From Polyangiaceae bacterium (lineage in GTDB: Bacteria; Myxococcota_A; Polyangia; Polyangiales; Polyangiaceae): a stretch of DNA of 64,000 nt. This document shows positions 16,818 through 25,814 of this stretch, in pieces. The stretch's first letter is position 1. Every line of letters begins with the position of its first letter. Location: positions 2,422,708 through 2,486,707 of the forward strand of contig JABTUA010000002.1 in NCBI GenBank assembly GCA_015075635.1, read 5' to 3'. The notes under the pieces were generated by a model. That model was not told the origin of the DNA. It saw only the letters and a program-made list of their open reading frames with translations, and ran no database searches. The translations under genes were made by a program, and so were the position numbers.

Positions 16818-19800
16818 GACTTCTTCTTCCCGCCCTTCGACGGCTTCGTTGCCTTCGCCGGCGCCTTCGCCGCCTTGGCTGTCGCCTTGGCCGTCGCCTT
16901 GGGCACCGACCCCGCATTCGGCGCCCTGGCGGCATCGAGCGGGCCGTACACCGCCGCCGCCAGGTCGTGGAACTCGGTGTCCTCGAGCTCCTTCTCGCCG
17001 ACCTCGAACGCTGGATCGAACGGCGGCAGCATCCCGCTGAAGGCGCGCGCCGGGTGAGGATCGAAGGCCGTCTCGCAGAGGTCTCCTTCGTCGTAGGCTT
17101 TGACGGCCGCCGCCTCGCCGTTCTTGCCTTGCCCGACTGCGTCGAAGTAGTCGCGGCTGGTTGCCGGCATGAACGGCAACGGCCGTTCGAGCCCTCGGCG
17201 GTAGAGCTGCACCAGCGCGGCCAGCTCGCGTGCCGCTTCCTGCGCCGGAAGCGGGGCCCACTCGACGGCATTCGCGTCCGCATCCTTGCCTCGCCCTATC
17301 CACACCGTCCGTGCGCCCTTCTCGGAGCCCGAGCACAGCGCCAGGTGGCGGATCCACGCCTCCAGCACGTACTTGCTCCCGAGCTTCGAGTAGGTGTGCC
17401 TCACGACCCCGCCGGCCCAGCGGTCCCCGATCGCTCCCGTTACCCGCGTGCCGTCCTCGAGCTCCACGCGCACCTCGAGCGGCTCGAGACTGGAGCCCTG
17501 CCGATCGGTCCGAGTGCGCTCGGCGATCGCTTCGCAGTCGGCGAGCAGCTTCTCCAGCTCGAGCCTTCCCGGATGTCCGAGCGGAAGCTCGCCCTGCGCG
17601 CGCAGCAGCGTCTCCGCCTCGTCCAGCGGGCGGTCGTCGAGCAGGCAGCCCAACAGCGCCGTGCCGAGCTTCCAGTTCTCGAGCTGGTCGAGCTCGAGCG
17701 GCTCGCGGTCGGACATGCCGCCGTCCTCCTGCTTGAGATAGAGGCCGAGTCGTCGGTTGAGGAAGTACGCGGGCGGCGACTTGAAGAACTTCACCAGCTC
17801 GTCGAGGCGGAGCTCGCCGACTTCCGCAGGAGGGAGCTCGCCCTCCATGAACAGCTTCGTGGCTTGCCGCCCCTGCATCGACGACTGAGCGGCGGACGCG
17901 TACGCGGTCGAGTGGCTGAACAGCCGCGGGTCGGAGCCGTCGAAGTAGCGCGGACTGAAGCCCTGGAGCGGATGCGTCACCACGAACGCCGTGCGGGCGC
18001 GAGCTCTCGGGTCGTCTCCCTCCGCGCTGGCGCCGGCCGCAAGGTCAACGCGCGCCGCGAAGTAGTCGAGCAGCTCGGAGACGCACACCGACGGCGGGCG
18101 CGAGCGATTGTCGCGCACGCTCTGGCCGGTGTAGGTGATCACGAGCCGCTCGCGTGCCGCGCACACGGTCTCCAGGAATAGGTAGCGGTCGTCGTCGCGC
18201 GGCGAGCGGTCACCGGGTCGCCGCGGCAGCTTGCCGTTGCGGATCAGGTCGAGCTCGACCGGGCGCGGTGAGCGGGGGAAATCTCCGTCGTTCATGCCGA
18301 GCAGGCACACGACGGAGAACGGGATGCTGCGCATCGGCACCATCGCGCAGAAGGTCACGCCGCCGGACAGAAACCCCCGGTCCGCGCCCGCGGAATCTGC
18401 CGCTTGTTCGAGCAGCTCACGCAGCACCTGGACGTCCACGCTGCCTTCGAAGCCCGCGGCGGCGGCATCGCTGACTGCACGCTCGAGCGCCTGGCTGACG
18501 CGCGCCATCTGCCGCGCGTTGTCACGGCTCTCTGCGAAGAGCGCGGCGCCGAGCTCGACCAGGGTGCCCGCCCACTCCGCCAGCGAACGTGGCCGTTCGA
18601 GCTCGTGCAGCCAGCGAAACAGGGTGCGCGTGAACCACGCCAGCGTGCCGAGGAGCTGCGCTTCCTTGCCCTCCACGTCGTCGAACGGCAGCACGCCTTC
18701 GAACAGCGCTTGCCCACGACCGGGCATCGCATAGCCGAGCATCAGGCGCCGCAGGCCGAAGCGCCAGGTGTTCGCCTCGTCCTCGGGCACGCCGAGCTGT
18801 CCGCGGTGAGCACGGTCGATACCCCAGCGCACGCCGCTCGCGCCGACCCACCCTCTGAGGGTCTCTATTCCAGCGGTGTCCAGACCGAAGCGGTGCTGCA
18901 CGGGCTCGAGCACGAGCAGGTCGAACACGTCGGAAGCCGTGACCCGTCCGCGCACCATGCCCATCACGCGCAGGAGGCCGTCGAGCACCGGCGAGCCCTG
19001 TCGGTCGGAGCGATCGGCCACGTGGTACGGGATGAAGTCGAGATTGCCGAGGTCACGCGAAAAGACGGCCTCGATCAACGGAGCGTAGGTCGGCAAGTCG
19101 GGGACCAGCACCACGACGTCCTCGGGCGCCACGCGGTCTTCTTTTCGCGTCAGCAGCTCGAGCAGCTGGTCGTGGAGCACCTCGACCTCGCGCATGGGCC
19201 CGTGGCAGGAATGGACCGAGATCGCGGGCTCGGAACCGAGCGCGAGTTTCGGCGAGCTCGCCGGGGCGACCGCGTGGAGATCGGCCTGGAGCGTGGCGAG
19301 CAGCGAGGTTCCGGTGGGCGTCTCATGCAGGTCGTGCGGTACGGCCGCGACGCCCACACGGGACAGCTCCGTCTCGAGCACGCGGTCGAAGTCAGCGCCC
19401 AGCATGCCGAGCGAGGCGAGCAGGGCGTTGTCCACGTCGAGCTCGGCCCGCCCGCCGGCGCGAGCGGGTTCCCGCAGCCTGCAGGGCCAGAAGCCGGGGG
19501 CGGGCGAGAAGAGGAAGAGGTGCACGTCCACGTGGCGCGAGAGCGCGGCGAGCACGCGCACGTAGAGCGGAGGCAAGGTGGAGACGCCGAAGAGCAGCAC
19601 GCGCGGCGGCAGCCCCTCGGGGCTCGGGCCCTTGGCCAGTGCATCGATCACGCGCTCGCTGGCTGCGCCGAGGTGGGGGCGGTTCAAGCGCTCCGAGACG
19701 TGCTTCCAGAGCAGCGGCTGCCAGCGGTCGGTTTCCGGAACGCCGCTGATGTCGCCGGCCTCCCAGGCGCGGATCCAGTCGGGCCGGTACGTCAGGTACT

Positions 19801-20212
19801 GATCGAAGACGGTGGCTATGCGCGTCGCGAGCTGGGCCATCCGCACGCCCTGCGCGTCGCCGACCGCGTAGCGCTTCAGAGCCGCGAACTCGGCTTGCGC
19901 CAGCAACTCGGGAAGCACGGCCTGAACTCCCCACGCGAGCAAGTCTTCCGAGAGTGGGGGGTCGCCCAAGGCGTCGTCACCGAGCACCTCGCCAACGAGC
20001 TGCTCCACCAGCTCGCGCGGGTACAGCATGGGCGCCGCCCACACCCCGAAGCGCTTCGCCAGCTCGCCACCGAGCCAGATGGACATCCCCCTCCCCTGCA
20101 CGACGACGGCCTCGGGCGAGAGAGGCCCGCCGACGGGCTCCGCGAGCAGATCGCCGAGCGACACGACGAGGCGCTCGAGGCGGTTGCTGCGGTGGAGGTG
20201 AAAAGCGGGCAT
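16814..20212 (-). CDS. recC: RecBCD enzyme subunit RecC (exodeoxyribonuclease V gamma)
   Basis: The start at 20212 gives FHLHRSNRLERLV at the N-terminus, which matches the usual RecC opening; an upstream in-frame ATG adds 17 unmatched residues. The product has 1132 residues with an inactive helicase-like fold, including VVVLVPDLPTYAPLIEAVF, ISVHSCHGPMREVEVLHDQL and SIPFSVVCLLGMNDGDFPR. RecC binds RecB and scans for the Chi sequence. The last 35 residues are a Lys/Ala-rich tail. It is the first gene of the recCBD operon. Confidence 0.94.
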   Translation of the reverse strand: MPAFHLHRSNRLERLVVSLGDLLAEPVGGPLSPEAVVVQGRGMSIWLGGELAKRFGVWAAPMLYPRELVEQLVGEVLGDDALGDPPLSEDLLAWGVQAVLPELLAQAEFAALKRYAVGDAQGVRMAQLATRIATVFDQYLTYRPDWIRAWEAGDISGVPETDRWQPLLWKHVSERLNRPHLGAASERVIDALAKGPSPEGLPPRVLLFGVSTLPPLYVRVLAALSRHVDVHLFLFSPAPGFWPCRLREPARAGGRAELDVDNALLASLGMLGADFDRVLETELSRVGVAAVPHDLHETPTGTSLLATLQADLHAVAPASSPKLALGSEPAISVHSCHGPMREVEVLHDQLLELLTRKEDRVAPEDVVVLVPDLPTYAPLIEAVFSRDLGNLDFIPYHVADRSDRQGSPVLDGLLRVMGMVRGRVTASDVFDLLVLEPVQHRFGLDTAGIETLRGWVGASGVRWGIDRAHRGQLGVPEDEANTWRFGLRRLMLGYAMPGRGQALFEGVLPFDDVEGKEAQLLGTLAWFTRTLFRWLHELERPRSLAEWAGTLVELGAALFAESRDNARQMARVSQALERAVSDAAAAGFEGSVDVQVLRELLEQAADSAGADRGFLSGGVTFCAMVPMRSIPFSVVCLLGMNDGDFPRSPRPVELDLIRNGKLPRRPGDRSPRDDDRYLFLETVCAARERLVITYTGQSVRDNRSRPPSVCVSELLDYFAARVDLAAGASAEGDDPRARARTAFVVTHPLQGFSPRYFDGSDPRLFSHSTAYASAAQSSMQGRQATKLFMEGELPPAEVGELRLDELVKFFKSPPAYFLNRRLGLYLKQEDGGMSDREPLELDQLENWKLGTALLGCLLDDRPLDEAETLLRAQGELPLGHPGRLELEKLLADCEAIAERTRTDRQGSSLEPLEVRVELEDGTRVTGAIGDRWAGGVVRHTYSKLGSKYVLEAWIRHLALCSGSEKGARTVWIGRGKDADANAVEWAPLPAQEAARELAALVQLYRRGLERPLPFMPATSRDYFDAVGQGKNGEAAAVKAYDEGDLCETAFDPHPARAFSGMLPPFDPAFEVGEKELEDTEFHDLAAAVYGPLDAARAPNAGSVPKATAKATAKAAKAPAKATKPSKGGKKKS

Positions 20213-20450
20213 GTCGGTCGGAACCGAAACGGCGACGCTAGGGCGCGCGGAGTCGGGCGCCAATGGCGGGGATCATGATGCGGGAGGGGTGCGACAGAGG
20301 TTGTCGGAGGTGCGGCCCGGTCGACCCGCTACCGGTTGGGACCGCGGGATCTCCCAAGCCCCCGCGATGCCGGTCCACAGCGTGAGCGACTGACTCGGGC
20401 TCCCCGATTGAGGAGACTGGTTCCCACGACTCATCCTACTCTCCCGCGAG

Positions 20451-21542
20451 ATGGACCACCGTGCTTCCAGACCAACGCGGCAGGTGAAGGTCGCGTTCCA
20501 TACCCGTGACGCCGAGATTGAAACCATTTGGTGCTCTGTCGTCAATCGCGCGAAAGGGCTCTTTCGTCTCGACAACATCCCGTATCTCCGCGCTCGGCCC
20601 ACCTACGGCGATGTGATCGTTGCCACCCCGGGCCGAGGCGGGATGCTCAGGTACCGCCGTACCCACAAGCTCGGTGGCTTCTCGGTAGACGCGCTCGAGT
20701 ACAGACACAAAGCGACGTTTGCGCCGCTCGTTGCGCTGCTCGAGAAGAAGTGCGGGGTTGTCTGCGAGGGATTCTCCCCGCCAACAATAGGCTCTCCGGG
20801 CGTGGTGGCGATCGCGATCCCGAGGGGCGTCGCGCTGCCCGACGTGGGCAAGGCGGTCGAACGACGGTTTCCCGACGTCCGGCCCGTCCCATCCCCAGAA
20901 GATGAGGCGAATGAGAGACTTCACGGCGCGGTGATCAAGGGAGACCTGAGAACCCTCAGGAAGGCCCTCACCGAGGGAGCGAGGGTGAACTCGAAGAACG
21001 AGCACGGTCAGTCGGCTGTGTTCGTCGCGACTGACCGAGGGGATGCAGCGATGCTCAAGGCCCTCCGAGCTGCCGGCGCGAATCTTCGCGTGCGCAACGA
21101 ACTCGGCCAAACGGGGCTTCATTTCGCTGCCGCAGAAGGTCAAAGGCTGATCGCGAAGATCTTCCTCGATGCAGGGATAGGTCCGAACGACCGCCGAAAT
21201 CACTACCGCGCATCGCCACTCCACCTCGCAGCGCTGCGCGACCAGGCCGACGTGGCAAAGCTGCTGTTGCATGCCGGGGCGCGCGTCGACCTCCGTGATG
21301 ATCGGAATTTCACCCCCCTGATGTGTGCGGCCGACTCGTCGAGCACCAGAACTGCGCGCGCGCTTCTCCCGCACTGCTCGGCAGAAGAGAAGAACGACGC
21401 GGTCTCGGTTGCGGCGCGCCGTAGACGCCCCGCCATGGTGAAACTCCTTCTGGAGGCCGGTGCCTCTCGCCGTTCGCGCAGGAAGACGGCGAGCACGCGA
21501 GCAAAGGCACCGAGAAAGCGAAGAAGAGCGCCTGCGGCGTGA
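20451..21542 (+). CDS. DUF4265 domain-ankyrin repeat fusion protein
   Basis: This 363-residue protein has two parts. Residues 10-130 match DUF4265 (KVAFHTRDAEIETIW, GLFRLDNIPYLRARPTYGDVI). Residues 150-340 carry about five ankyrin repeats (GQTGLHFAAAEGQRLIAKIF, ASPLHLAALRDQADVAKLLL, FTPLMCAADSSS). The last 25 residues are very basic. DUF4265 proteins are common, short and uncharacterised in Myxococcota and Actinobacteria. Ankyrins mediate protein binding. No signal peptide is visible, so it is probably cytoplasmic. Function is unknown. Confidence 0.8.
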   Translation: MDHRASRPTRQVKVAFHTRDAEIETIWCSVVNRAKGLFRLDNIPYLRARPTYGDVIVATPGRGGMLRYRRTHKLGGFSVDALEYRHKATFAPLVALLEKKCGVVCEGFSPPTIGSPGVVAIAIPRGVALPDVGKAVERRFPDVRPVPSPEDEANERLHGAVIKGDLRTLRKALTEGARVNSKNEHGQSAVFVATDRGDAAMLKALRAAGANLRVRNELGQTGLHFAAAEGQRLIAKIFLDAGIGPNDRRNHYRASPLHLAALRDQADVAKLLLHAGARVDLRDDRNFTPLMCAADSSSTRTARALLPHCSAEEKNDAVSVAARRRRPAMVKLLLEAGASRRSRRKTASTRAKAPRKRRRAPAA

Positions 21543-21666
21543 GGTCGGCCGAGAACACGGCGAGCGGCAGACTGCTCGCGAAGCTTCGCTCCCGTGTCAT
21601 GCCCAGCCTGGGTTGCATCCTCGACTCAGTACTCAAGGCCCGGCCGGCGCACTCTTTGCGTCTTCC

Positions 21667-21837
21667 TCATGTGCCATCGTCCTCGCGGCCATCTGTGTCG
21701 TCGTCCTCCTCCAGTGGCGGCAGGCCGCGCCCAGCGCGGACCTCGTTGATCCACACGATGAGAGCGTCCTCGATCGCCTTCGTCTCTGTGGCCTTGGGGC
21801 GCACGTAGAACCGCACGGTCTTTTCGCTGGCGCTCAT
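21667..21837 (-). CDS. Small acidic-tailed protein, 56 aa, coupled to the HDAC-like gene
   Basis: The ATG at 21837 overlaps the stop of the HDAC-like gene as ATGA. The product opens MSASEKTVRFYVRPKATETK, continues with an amphipathic helix (AIEDALIVWINEVRAG) and ends in an Asp/Glu-rich tail. I do not recognise the family. The tight overlap and protein-like composition argue that it is translated with the deacetylase homologue and may be a small partner or regulator of it. Confidence 0.6.
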   Translation of the reverse strand: MSASEKTVRFYVRPKATETKAIEDALIVWINEVRAGRGLPPLEEDDDTDGREDDGT

Positions 21838-22772
21838 CGCCCATCCTCCGGGTCGAACGCCAGGCGCGTGCCGGTCAAAGTCTCGAGCCCGATCGCCAGA
21901 TCGGCGCCGTGAAGCCGCAGAACGAATTCGGGGTCGTCGCTGCGGTAGCCGCCGAAGAGCGCGAGCGCGACAGGCACGGGTGCACCGAGCACCTGGCTCC
22001 AGCGGTCAATCGCCGAGTACACGAGACGGCTCGCCCCGAGCCATTCCTCGGTCGAGCACTGCCCGCCGAGCTCGTCGTCTTCGTGGGAATCGGCGCCGTG
22101 CGCGAACACGATGTAGTGCACGCGACGGGCAAGGACCGCGTCACCGATTTCCGCGAGCCCACGCTCGAGATCAGCGACGTACGCGGCATGGGCACCGGAC
22201 GGGTTCAGGTTCACGGGGATTGCCTGGTCGAGATCGGGCACGAAGCCCCGCGAGTCCTCGATGCTGTTGCCGTAGTGACCGTCGAGGTCGATCCAGGCGC
22301 CGGCGAGGCGGCGCTCGCGATAGAGGCTCACGCTCGCGATCACCTGGCCGCTGAACGTGCAGAAGGCGGCGCCGCCGGACGGGGTAGCGTGGTGGAAGCC
22401 ACTCGTGGGGCTCAACGCAATGCGGCTCGGGCGGTCGCACGCGGCCCGCAGCGCGGCTACCAGGCTGCCGTTGGTGTAGCGGAGGCTCTCTGCGAAGGCA
22501 GGGCTCCAGCTCAGTCCATTCGACGTCGCGTGCGGGGCGCGACCGGCGAAGAAGCCGTCGACGTAATCAGGGGCGTGCCCGAGCAAGAAGTCGGCGCGAC
22601 CGAGGGGCGCGAAGTCCTCGCGGAGGCGGACGGCGGCGGCGAGCGGGGAGCGGAGGAGCCACTCGACGAAGCGCCGTGGCTTGGTTGGGCTCTTGGAGAA
22701 GTTCCCCCGCGCGTCGGGCGCGCTGACCTCGGGGCGATAGAAGACGTCGACAACGGGATCGTGGTGGCGCAT
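21834..22772 (-). CDS. Histone deacetylase-family (arginase/deacetylase fold) protein
   Basis: The protein has 312 residues from the ATG at 22772. HDAC-family landmarks occur in order: GFHHATPSGGAAFCTFSG (compare GHHA...GFCxFNN), AWIDLDGHYGNS (the metal-binding DxDxHxGN), and FAHGADSHEDDELGG (compare GaDxHxxDPLG). Bacterial members are zinc-dependent amidohydrolases acting on acetyl-lysine, acetylpolyamines or small molecules. The C-terminal GGYR segment corresponds to the catalytic-Tyr region. Neighbours are a small overlapping gene downstream and an uncharacterised gene 67 bp upstream on the same strand. The substrate is not predictable. Confidence 0.78.
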   Translation of the reverse strand: MRHHDPVVDVFYRPEVSAPDARGNFSKSPTKPRRFVEWLLRSPLAAAVRLREDFAPLGRADFLLGHAPDYVDGFFAGRAPHATSNGLSWSPAFAESLRYTNGSLVAALRAACDRPSRIALSPTSGFHHATPSGGAAFCTFSGQVIASVSLYRERRLAGAWIDLDGHYGNSIEDSRGFVPDLDQAIPVNLNPSGAHAAYVADLERGLAEIGDAVLARRVHYIVFAHGADSHEDDELGGQCSTEEWLGASRLVYSAIDRWSQVLGAPVPVALALFGGYRSDDPEFVLRLHGADLAIGLETLTGTRLAFDPEDGR

Positions 22773-22839
22773 GGGGCGTCCTTTCGACCCCAACCTGCAA
22801 TCGGGAGCGTGACCGGCGCGTGACCGGGCTGGATTTGCG

Positions 22840-23823
22840 CTATTCGCGGTCCGAGTAGCCGGCGTCGCTCACGGCGCCGAGGACCACCATTCCCGGCGCG
22901 AGACGCGGGCGTTCGCCCGCGAAGGTCACGACGAGCTCCTCGGGCAGCGCGAGCCCGCGCGCGCGAAGCTGGTCGCTCAAGCGGTGACGCACTTGCCGAA
23001 ACGCGGTCTGCTGCGAGCGGCCGTCGCTACCCATCACGCGCTCGGTGAGCTCACGCATGTCTGCCGCGTCCCCGCGCAGGAGACACGCGAGGAGGCGCGC
23101 GGCGCGATGGGGGAGCGGCTCCCAGGGGCCATCGGCGACTCGGAACACGGCTGCGTTGCGGTCGGGCGGGAGCCGGAACACGAACGCCGGACCGAACGTC
23201 GGGGCGAACGCTTCGAGCTCGGCCAGGGCCGTCGCTTCGGAGATGCTGACGTCGGCGAGGCTCGGGTCCGGGCCGACCAAACGCCAGTGCGTGTCGCGAA
23301 GGAAGGGCTCGTCCGGGCGAGCACCTCGCCCTTCGAGGGGTGCGCGGTCGAGCTCGAGGAAGTACCCCGCGAGCTCGAGCATCGCGAAGAGGTCGGTCTG
23401 GATCGGCACGGACGGGGGCGTCTCGCTGGGGCTGTCGCGACCGCGCATCCATGTGTCGTAGGCGCTGACGGCCTCCTGAAAGGTGCGCTCAATGACAGCG
23501 CGCGAGGCAGCCAACCGGTGGAGCAGCGCGAGCCGATAGATGCGCGGGCATGGGCCGAGCATCGGCTCACGCGCTGCTTCGGCAAAGAGGGCGTCAGCCT
23601 CCTCCAGGGTTTCGCGCGTCCGCGGGTCGCGGAGCACGAGGTGGGCGAGACGGTATGCGGAGAGCGCAGCCCAGGGTTGCAGCGGTGGGGGCGAGTGCGC
23701 AAGCTCGTAGGCTTCGCGAGCGCGCTCGAGGGCGCGCGAAGTGCCGGCACGGAGGAGCTTGTGGGAGGCGGCTTCGGTGAGCAGCTGGTTGATCTGGGAG
23801 CGGCGCTCGGCGAGGGAGGGCAC
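22840..23823 (-). CDS. Uncharacterised helical protein with winged-helix-like C-terminus
   Basis: I do not recognise this 327-residue protein. The N-terminal half is helical and TPR-like (RAREAYELAHSPPPLQPWAAL, EEADALFAEAAREP). Residues 240-300 (RAARLLACLLRGDAADMREL, then TAFRQVRHRLSDQLRARGL) have the spacing of a winged-helix DNA-binding domain. The gene ends 67 bp before the deacetylase-like gene on the same strand, so it may regulate that operon. Alternative long frames on the other strand are shadows. Confidence 0.55.
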   Translation of the reverse strand: MPSLAERRSQINQLLTEAASHKLLRAGTSRALERAREAYELAHSPPPLQPWAALSAYRLAHLVLRDPRTRETLEEADALFAEAAREPMLGPCPRIYRLALLHRLAASRAVIERTFQEAVSAYDTWMRGRDSPSETPPSVPIQTDLFAMLELAGYFLELDRAPLEGRGARPDEPFLRDTHWRLVGPDPSLADVSISEATALAELEAFAPTFGPAFVFRLPPDRNAAVFRVADGPWEPLPHRAARLLACLLRGDAADMRELTERVMGSDGRSQQTAFRQVRHRLSDQLRARGLALPEELVVTFAGERPRLAPGMVVLGAVSDAGYSDRE

Positions 23824-23885
23824 AGACGGAGCGTATCAGGCAAGTCGCTGGGTGAGCAGCGCCGCGCATCTCGACGCTCGGCCGG

Positions 23886-24146
23886 TCAGCTCACGCTGAT
23901 ATTCAGAAGAATCGGGCAGTGATCGCTATGTTCCCAATAGTCGTTCAGCGCGACGCACTCGATGCTGACGATGCGGTGCCACGGGAGCTGCGGGTACTCG
24001 CTGCTCCCGCCGGTCTCTCCGAGGCGCAGGCGCACCATCTCATGCACGACCTCCGCGTCGCTGCCGGCGACCCCAAGGAGGCGTCGGCCGATGTCGGGAT
24101 CGGGGATCGTCTCGATGTCGAAAGCAACGATCGGTCGGTCGAGCAT
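23886..24146 (-). pseudogene. Chimeric remnant: PolB-like 3'-5' exonuclease N-terminus joined to an EEP-type C-terminus
   Basis: From the ATG at 24146 the 86-residue frame starts like the predicted PolB-like 3'-5' exonucleases (IVAFDIETIPDPDIGRRLLG, with the first DxE, then PWHRIVSIECVALN). The family is normally about 250 residues. After residue 70 it changes abruptly to YWEHSDHCPILLNI, which resembles the terminal SDHxPV motif of endonuclease/exonuclease/phosphatase proteins. I read this as a deletion that fused two former neighbours. The product lacks the remaining catalytic residues of either family. Confidence 0.6.
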
Positions 24147-24271
24147 GATGCTCCATGAAGTAACAGCGGCCGGGCGGACCGCAATCGCCGGCCGGACAGG
24201 GAATGTCAGCGCGCAGACCGCCGTCGCCTGCGACAAGTCTCGTCGCTGCGCAGGCGTACGTTCGGGTGTGG

Positions 24272-24541
24272 ATGGACGCGTTCCTCCGCTACCTGCTGCT
24301 CTTGCGCGAGATCCCCGTAGCGCCCCAGCACATCGACACGGCAACGCTTGCGCTGCGCCTGGAGGAGCAGGGGATCTGCGTGACGCGCCGCACTATCCAG
24401 CGAGACCTCGAGCGCCTGTCGTCGCGGCTCCCTCTGAGGTGCAACGACGCCAGCAAGCCCTACGCCTGGGCCTGGCACGAGCTCGGCGGCGACTCCTTCC
24501 GTGAGTTGGTGGAGCGGGTGGCGAAGCACGTCGAACGCTGA
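24272..24541 (+). CDS. WYL-type regulator N-terminal HTH domain only
   Basis: From the ATG at 24272 the product has 89 residues. It contains a DeoR-like winged helix (TLALRLEEQGICVTRRTIQR, DLERLSSRLPLRC, NDASKPYAWAW). The same elements open the full-length WYL regulator that starts 33 bp downstream. This copy stops after the winged helix and has a short helical tail in place of a WYL domain. It may be a truncated paralogue or a DNA-binding partner of the next gene's product. Confidence 0.65.
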   Translation: MDAFLRYLLLLREIPVAPQHIDTATLALRLEEQGICVTRRTIQRDLERLSSRLPLRCNDASKPYAWAWHELGGDSFRELVERVAKHVER

Positions 24542-24574
24542 CCCGGCGGTCGCGAGCCGAGGTATCGTCCGCCA

Positions 24575-25609
24575 ATGCCGCGTCCTGGTCCTGAAGCAGA
24601 GACGGTCCACCGGCTGTGGACCTTGCTCCGGCTCATTCCCCGCCGGCCGCGGCGCGCTGATACCGGCACGCTCAAGCGCCAGCTCGACGCGGAGGGCATC
24701 GACGTCACGCCGCGCAGCATCCAGCGCGACCTGCAGCACCTCGCCGCGCGGTTTCAGAACCTGCATTGCGACGAGCGCTCCAAGCCCTACGGCTGGAGCT
24801 GGGACGGTGACGTTCCCATGCTTGAAATCCCTGGGATGGAGCTGAGCGCGGCAGTGACCTTCGAGCTCGTGCAGGCGCATCTGGCGCAGGCGCTCCCGCG
24901 CAGCACGCTGAAGACGCTCGACCCGTACTTCGGCCGGGCGCGCGAGGTGATTCGCAACACGACCAGCGCGAAGCTCGCACGCTGGCCCAGCAAGGTGCGG
25001 GTGTTGCCGCGCGGCATCTCGCTCCGGGCGCCAGAAGTGCCGCCCCGCGTGTTGGACGTGGTCTACAACGCCCTGCTCGAGGATCGCTGCCTTCGCGCGC
25101 TGTACCGACCCAGGCACGCTCCCAACGCCAAGAAGTACGAGCTCAACCCGCTCGGGTTGGTGGTGCGAGACGGGACCCTTGCGCTGGTCTGCACGTTCTG
25201 GGAGTACGACGATCCTCACTACGTGCTGCTGCACCGCATGTCACAGGCCGAGCTACTGGAGACGGCGGCGCGGCGCCCGACGGGCTTCGACCTCGACGCC
25301 TTCCTGGCGCGCGGCGGGGTCGGTTTCGTGCACGGCGATCCCATCGCGCTCGAGGCGCTGGTCGCCCGTGAGGTCGCCATCACCCTGCACGAGACGCCGC
25401 TGAGCACCGACCAATCGCTCGCGCCCGCAGGCGAAGAGCACGAGCTCCTGCGCGCGACCGTGCCGAACACGCTCGACTTGCGCGGGTGGCTCCAGAGCTA
25501 TGGCCCGCTCCTCGAGGTCAGGAAGCCCGTGGCGCTGCGCAAGGAGTTGGCGGAGAGCGCGCGGCAGCTCGCCGCGATGTACGGGAAGCGCGGAGGGAAG
25601 AGCAAGTGA
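24575..25609 (+). CDS. WYL domain transcriptional regulator
   Basis: This 344-residue protein has an N-terminal winged helix (residues 12-78, RSIQRDLQHLAARF), a central WYL domain (about 150-230; ALYRPRHAPNAKKYELNPLG, ALVCTFWEYDDPHYVLLHRM) and a C-terminal WCX extension. WYL regulators bind nucleic-acid ligands and often control defence or DNA-damage genes. The stop overlaps the GTG of a small downstream gene. The targets are not evident, but the nearby NERD-helicase and TA genes make a defence-related role plausible. Confidence 0.85.
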   Translation: MPRPGPEAETVHRLWTLLRLIPRRPRRADTGTLKRQLDAEGIDVTPRSIQRDLQHLAARFQNLHCDERSKPYGWSWDGDVPMLEIPGMELSAAVTFELVQAHLAQALPRSTLKTLDPYFGRAREVIRNTTSAKLARWPSKVRVLPRGISLRAPEVPPRVLDVVYNALLEDRCLRALYRPRHAPNAKKYELNPLGLVVRDGTLALVCTFWEYDDPHYVLLHRMSQAELLETAARRPTGFDLDAFLARGGVGFVHGDPIALEALVAREVAITLHETPLSTDQSLAPAGEEHELLRATVPNTLDLRGWLQSYGPLLEVRKPVALRKELAESARQLAAMYGKRGGKSK

Positions 25610-25797
25610 CCGAGCACAAGGGTCAGGTCGTCGAGCTCGTGCCCATCGACGAGGTGCTGGCCAATGGCGGTGACCACCTCGACGAGGAAGAGCGGCGGAA
25701 GCTTCACGACTCGATCCGAGAGAGCCTCCGACAAATGCAAGCCGGCGAGCTCATCGACGCCAAAGAAGCCCTCGCCGCGCTTCGTGCCCATCGATGA
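25606..25797 (+). CDS. Small antitoxin-like protein
   Basis: The GTG at 25606 overlaps the stop of the WYL gene as GTGA. The 63-residue product carries EERRKLHDSIRESLRQMQAG and IDAKEALAALR, which recall the C-terminal helices of ParD/PHD-type antitoxins. No toxin follows on the same strand; a ParE-like toxin converges from the other strand 18 bp away. The longer frame that starts upstream is antisense-like within the regulator and is rejected. Confidence 0.5.
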   Translation: MTEHKGQVVELVPIDEVLANGGDHLDEEERRKLHDSIRESLRQMQAGELIDAKEALAALRAHR

Positions 25798-25814
25798 AGC
25801 TGAGGCAGGCAAAG

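Noticed and set aside
13020..17057. Very long open frame on the plus strand opposite recB/recD (over 1300 codons), and similar ones opposite recC
   Set aside because: In GC-rich DNA the strand opposite a real gene often stays open. The products are Arg/Ala/Glu-rich without domains, while the minus strand has complete RecBCD motifs.
22984..23922. Plus-strand frame of 312 codons opposite the uncharacterised 327-residue protein
   Set aside because: Its product is Arg/Glu/Gly-rich with no domain, and the minus frame has better protein character and operon spacing.
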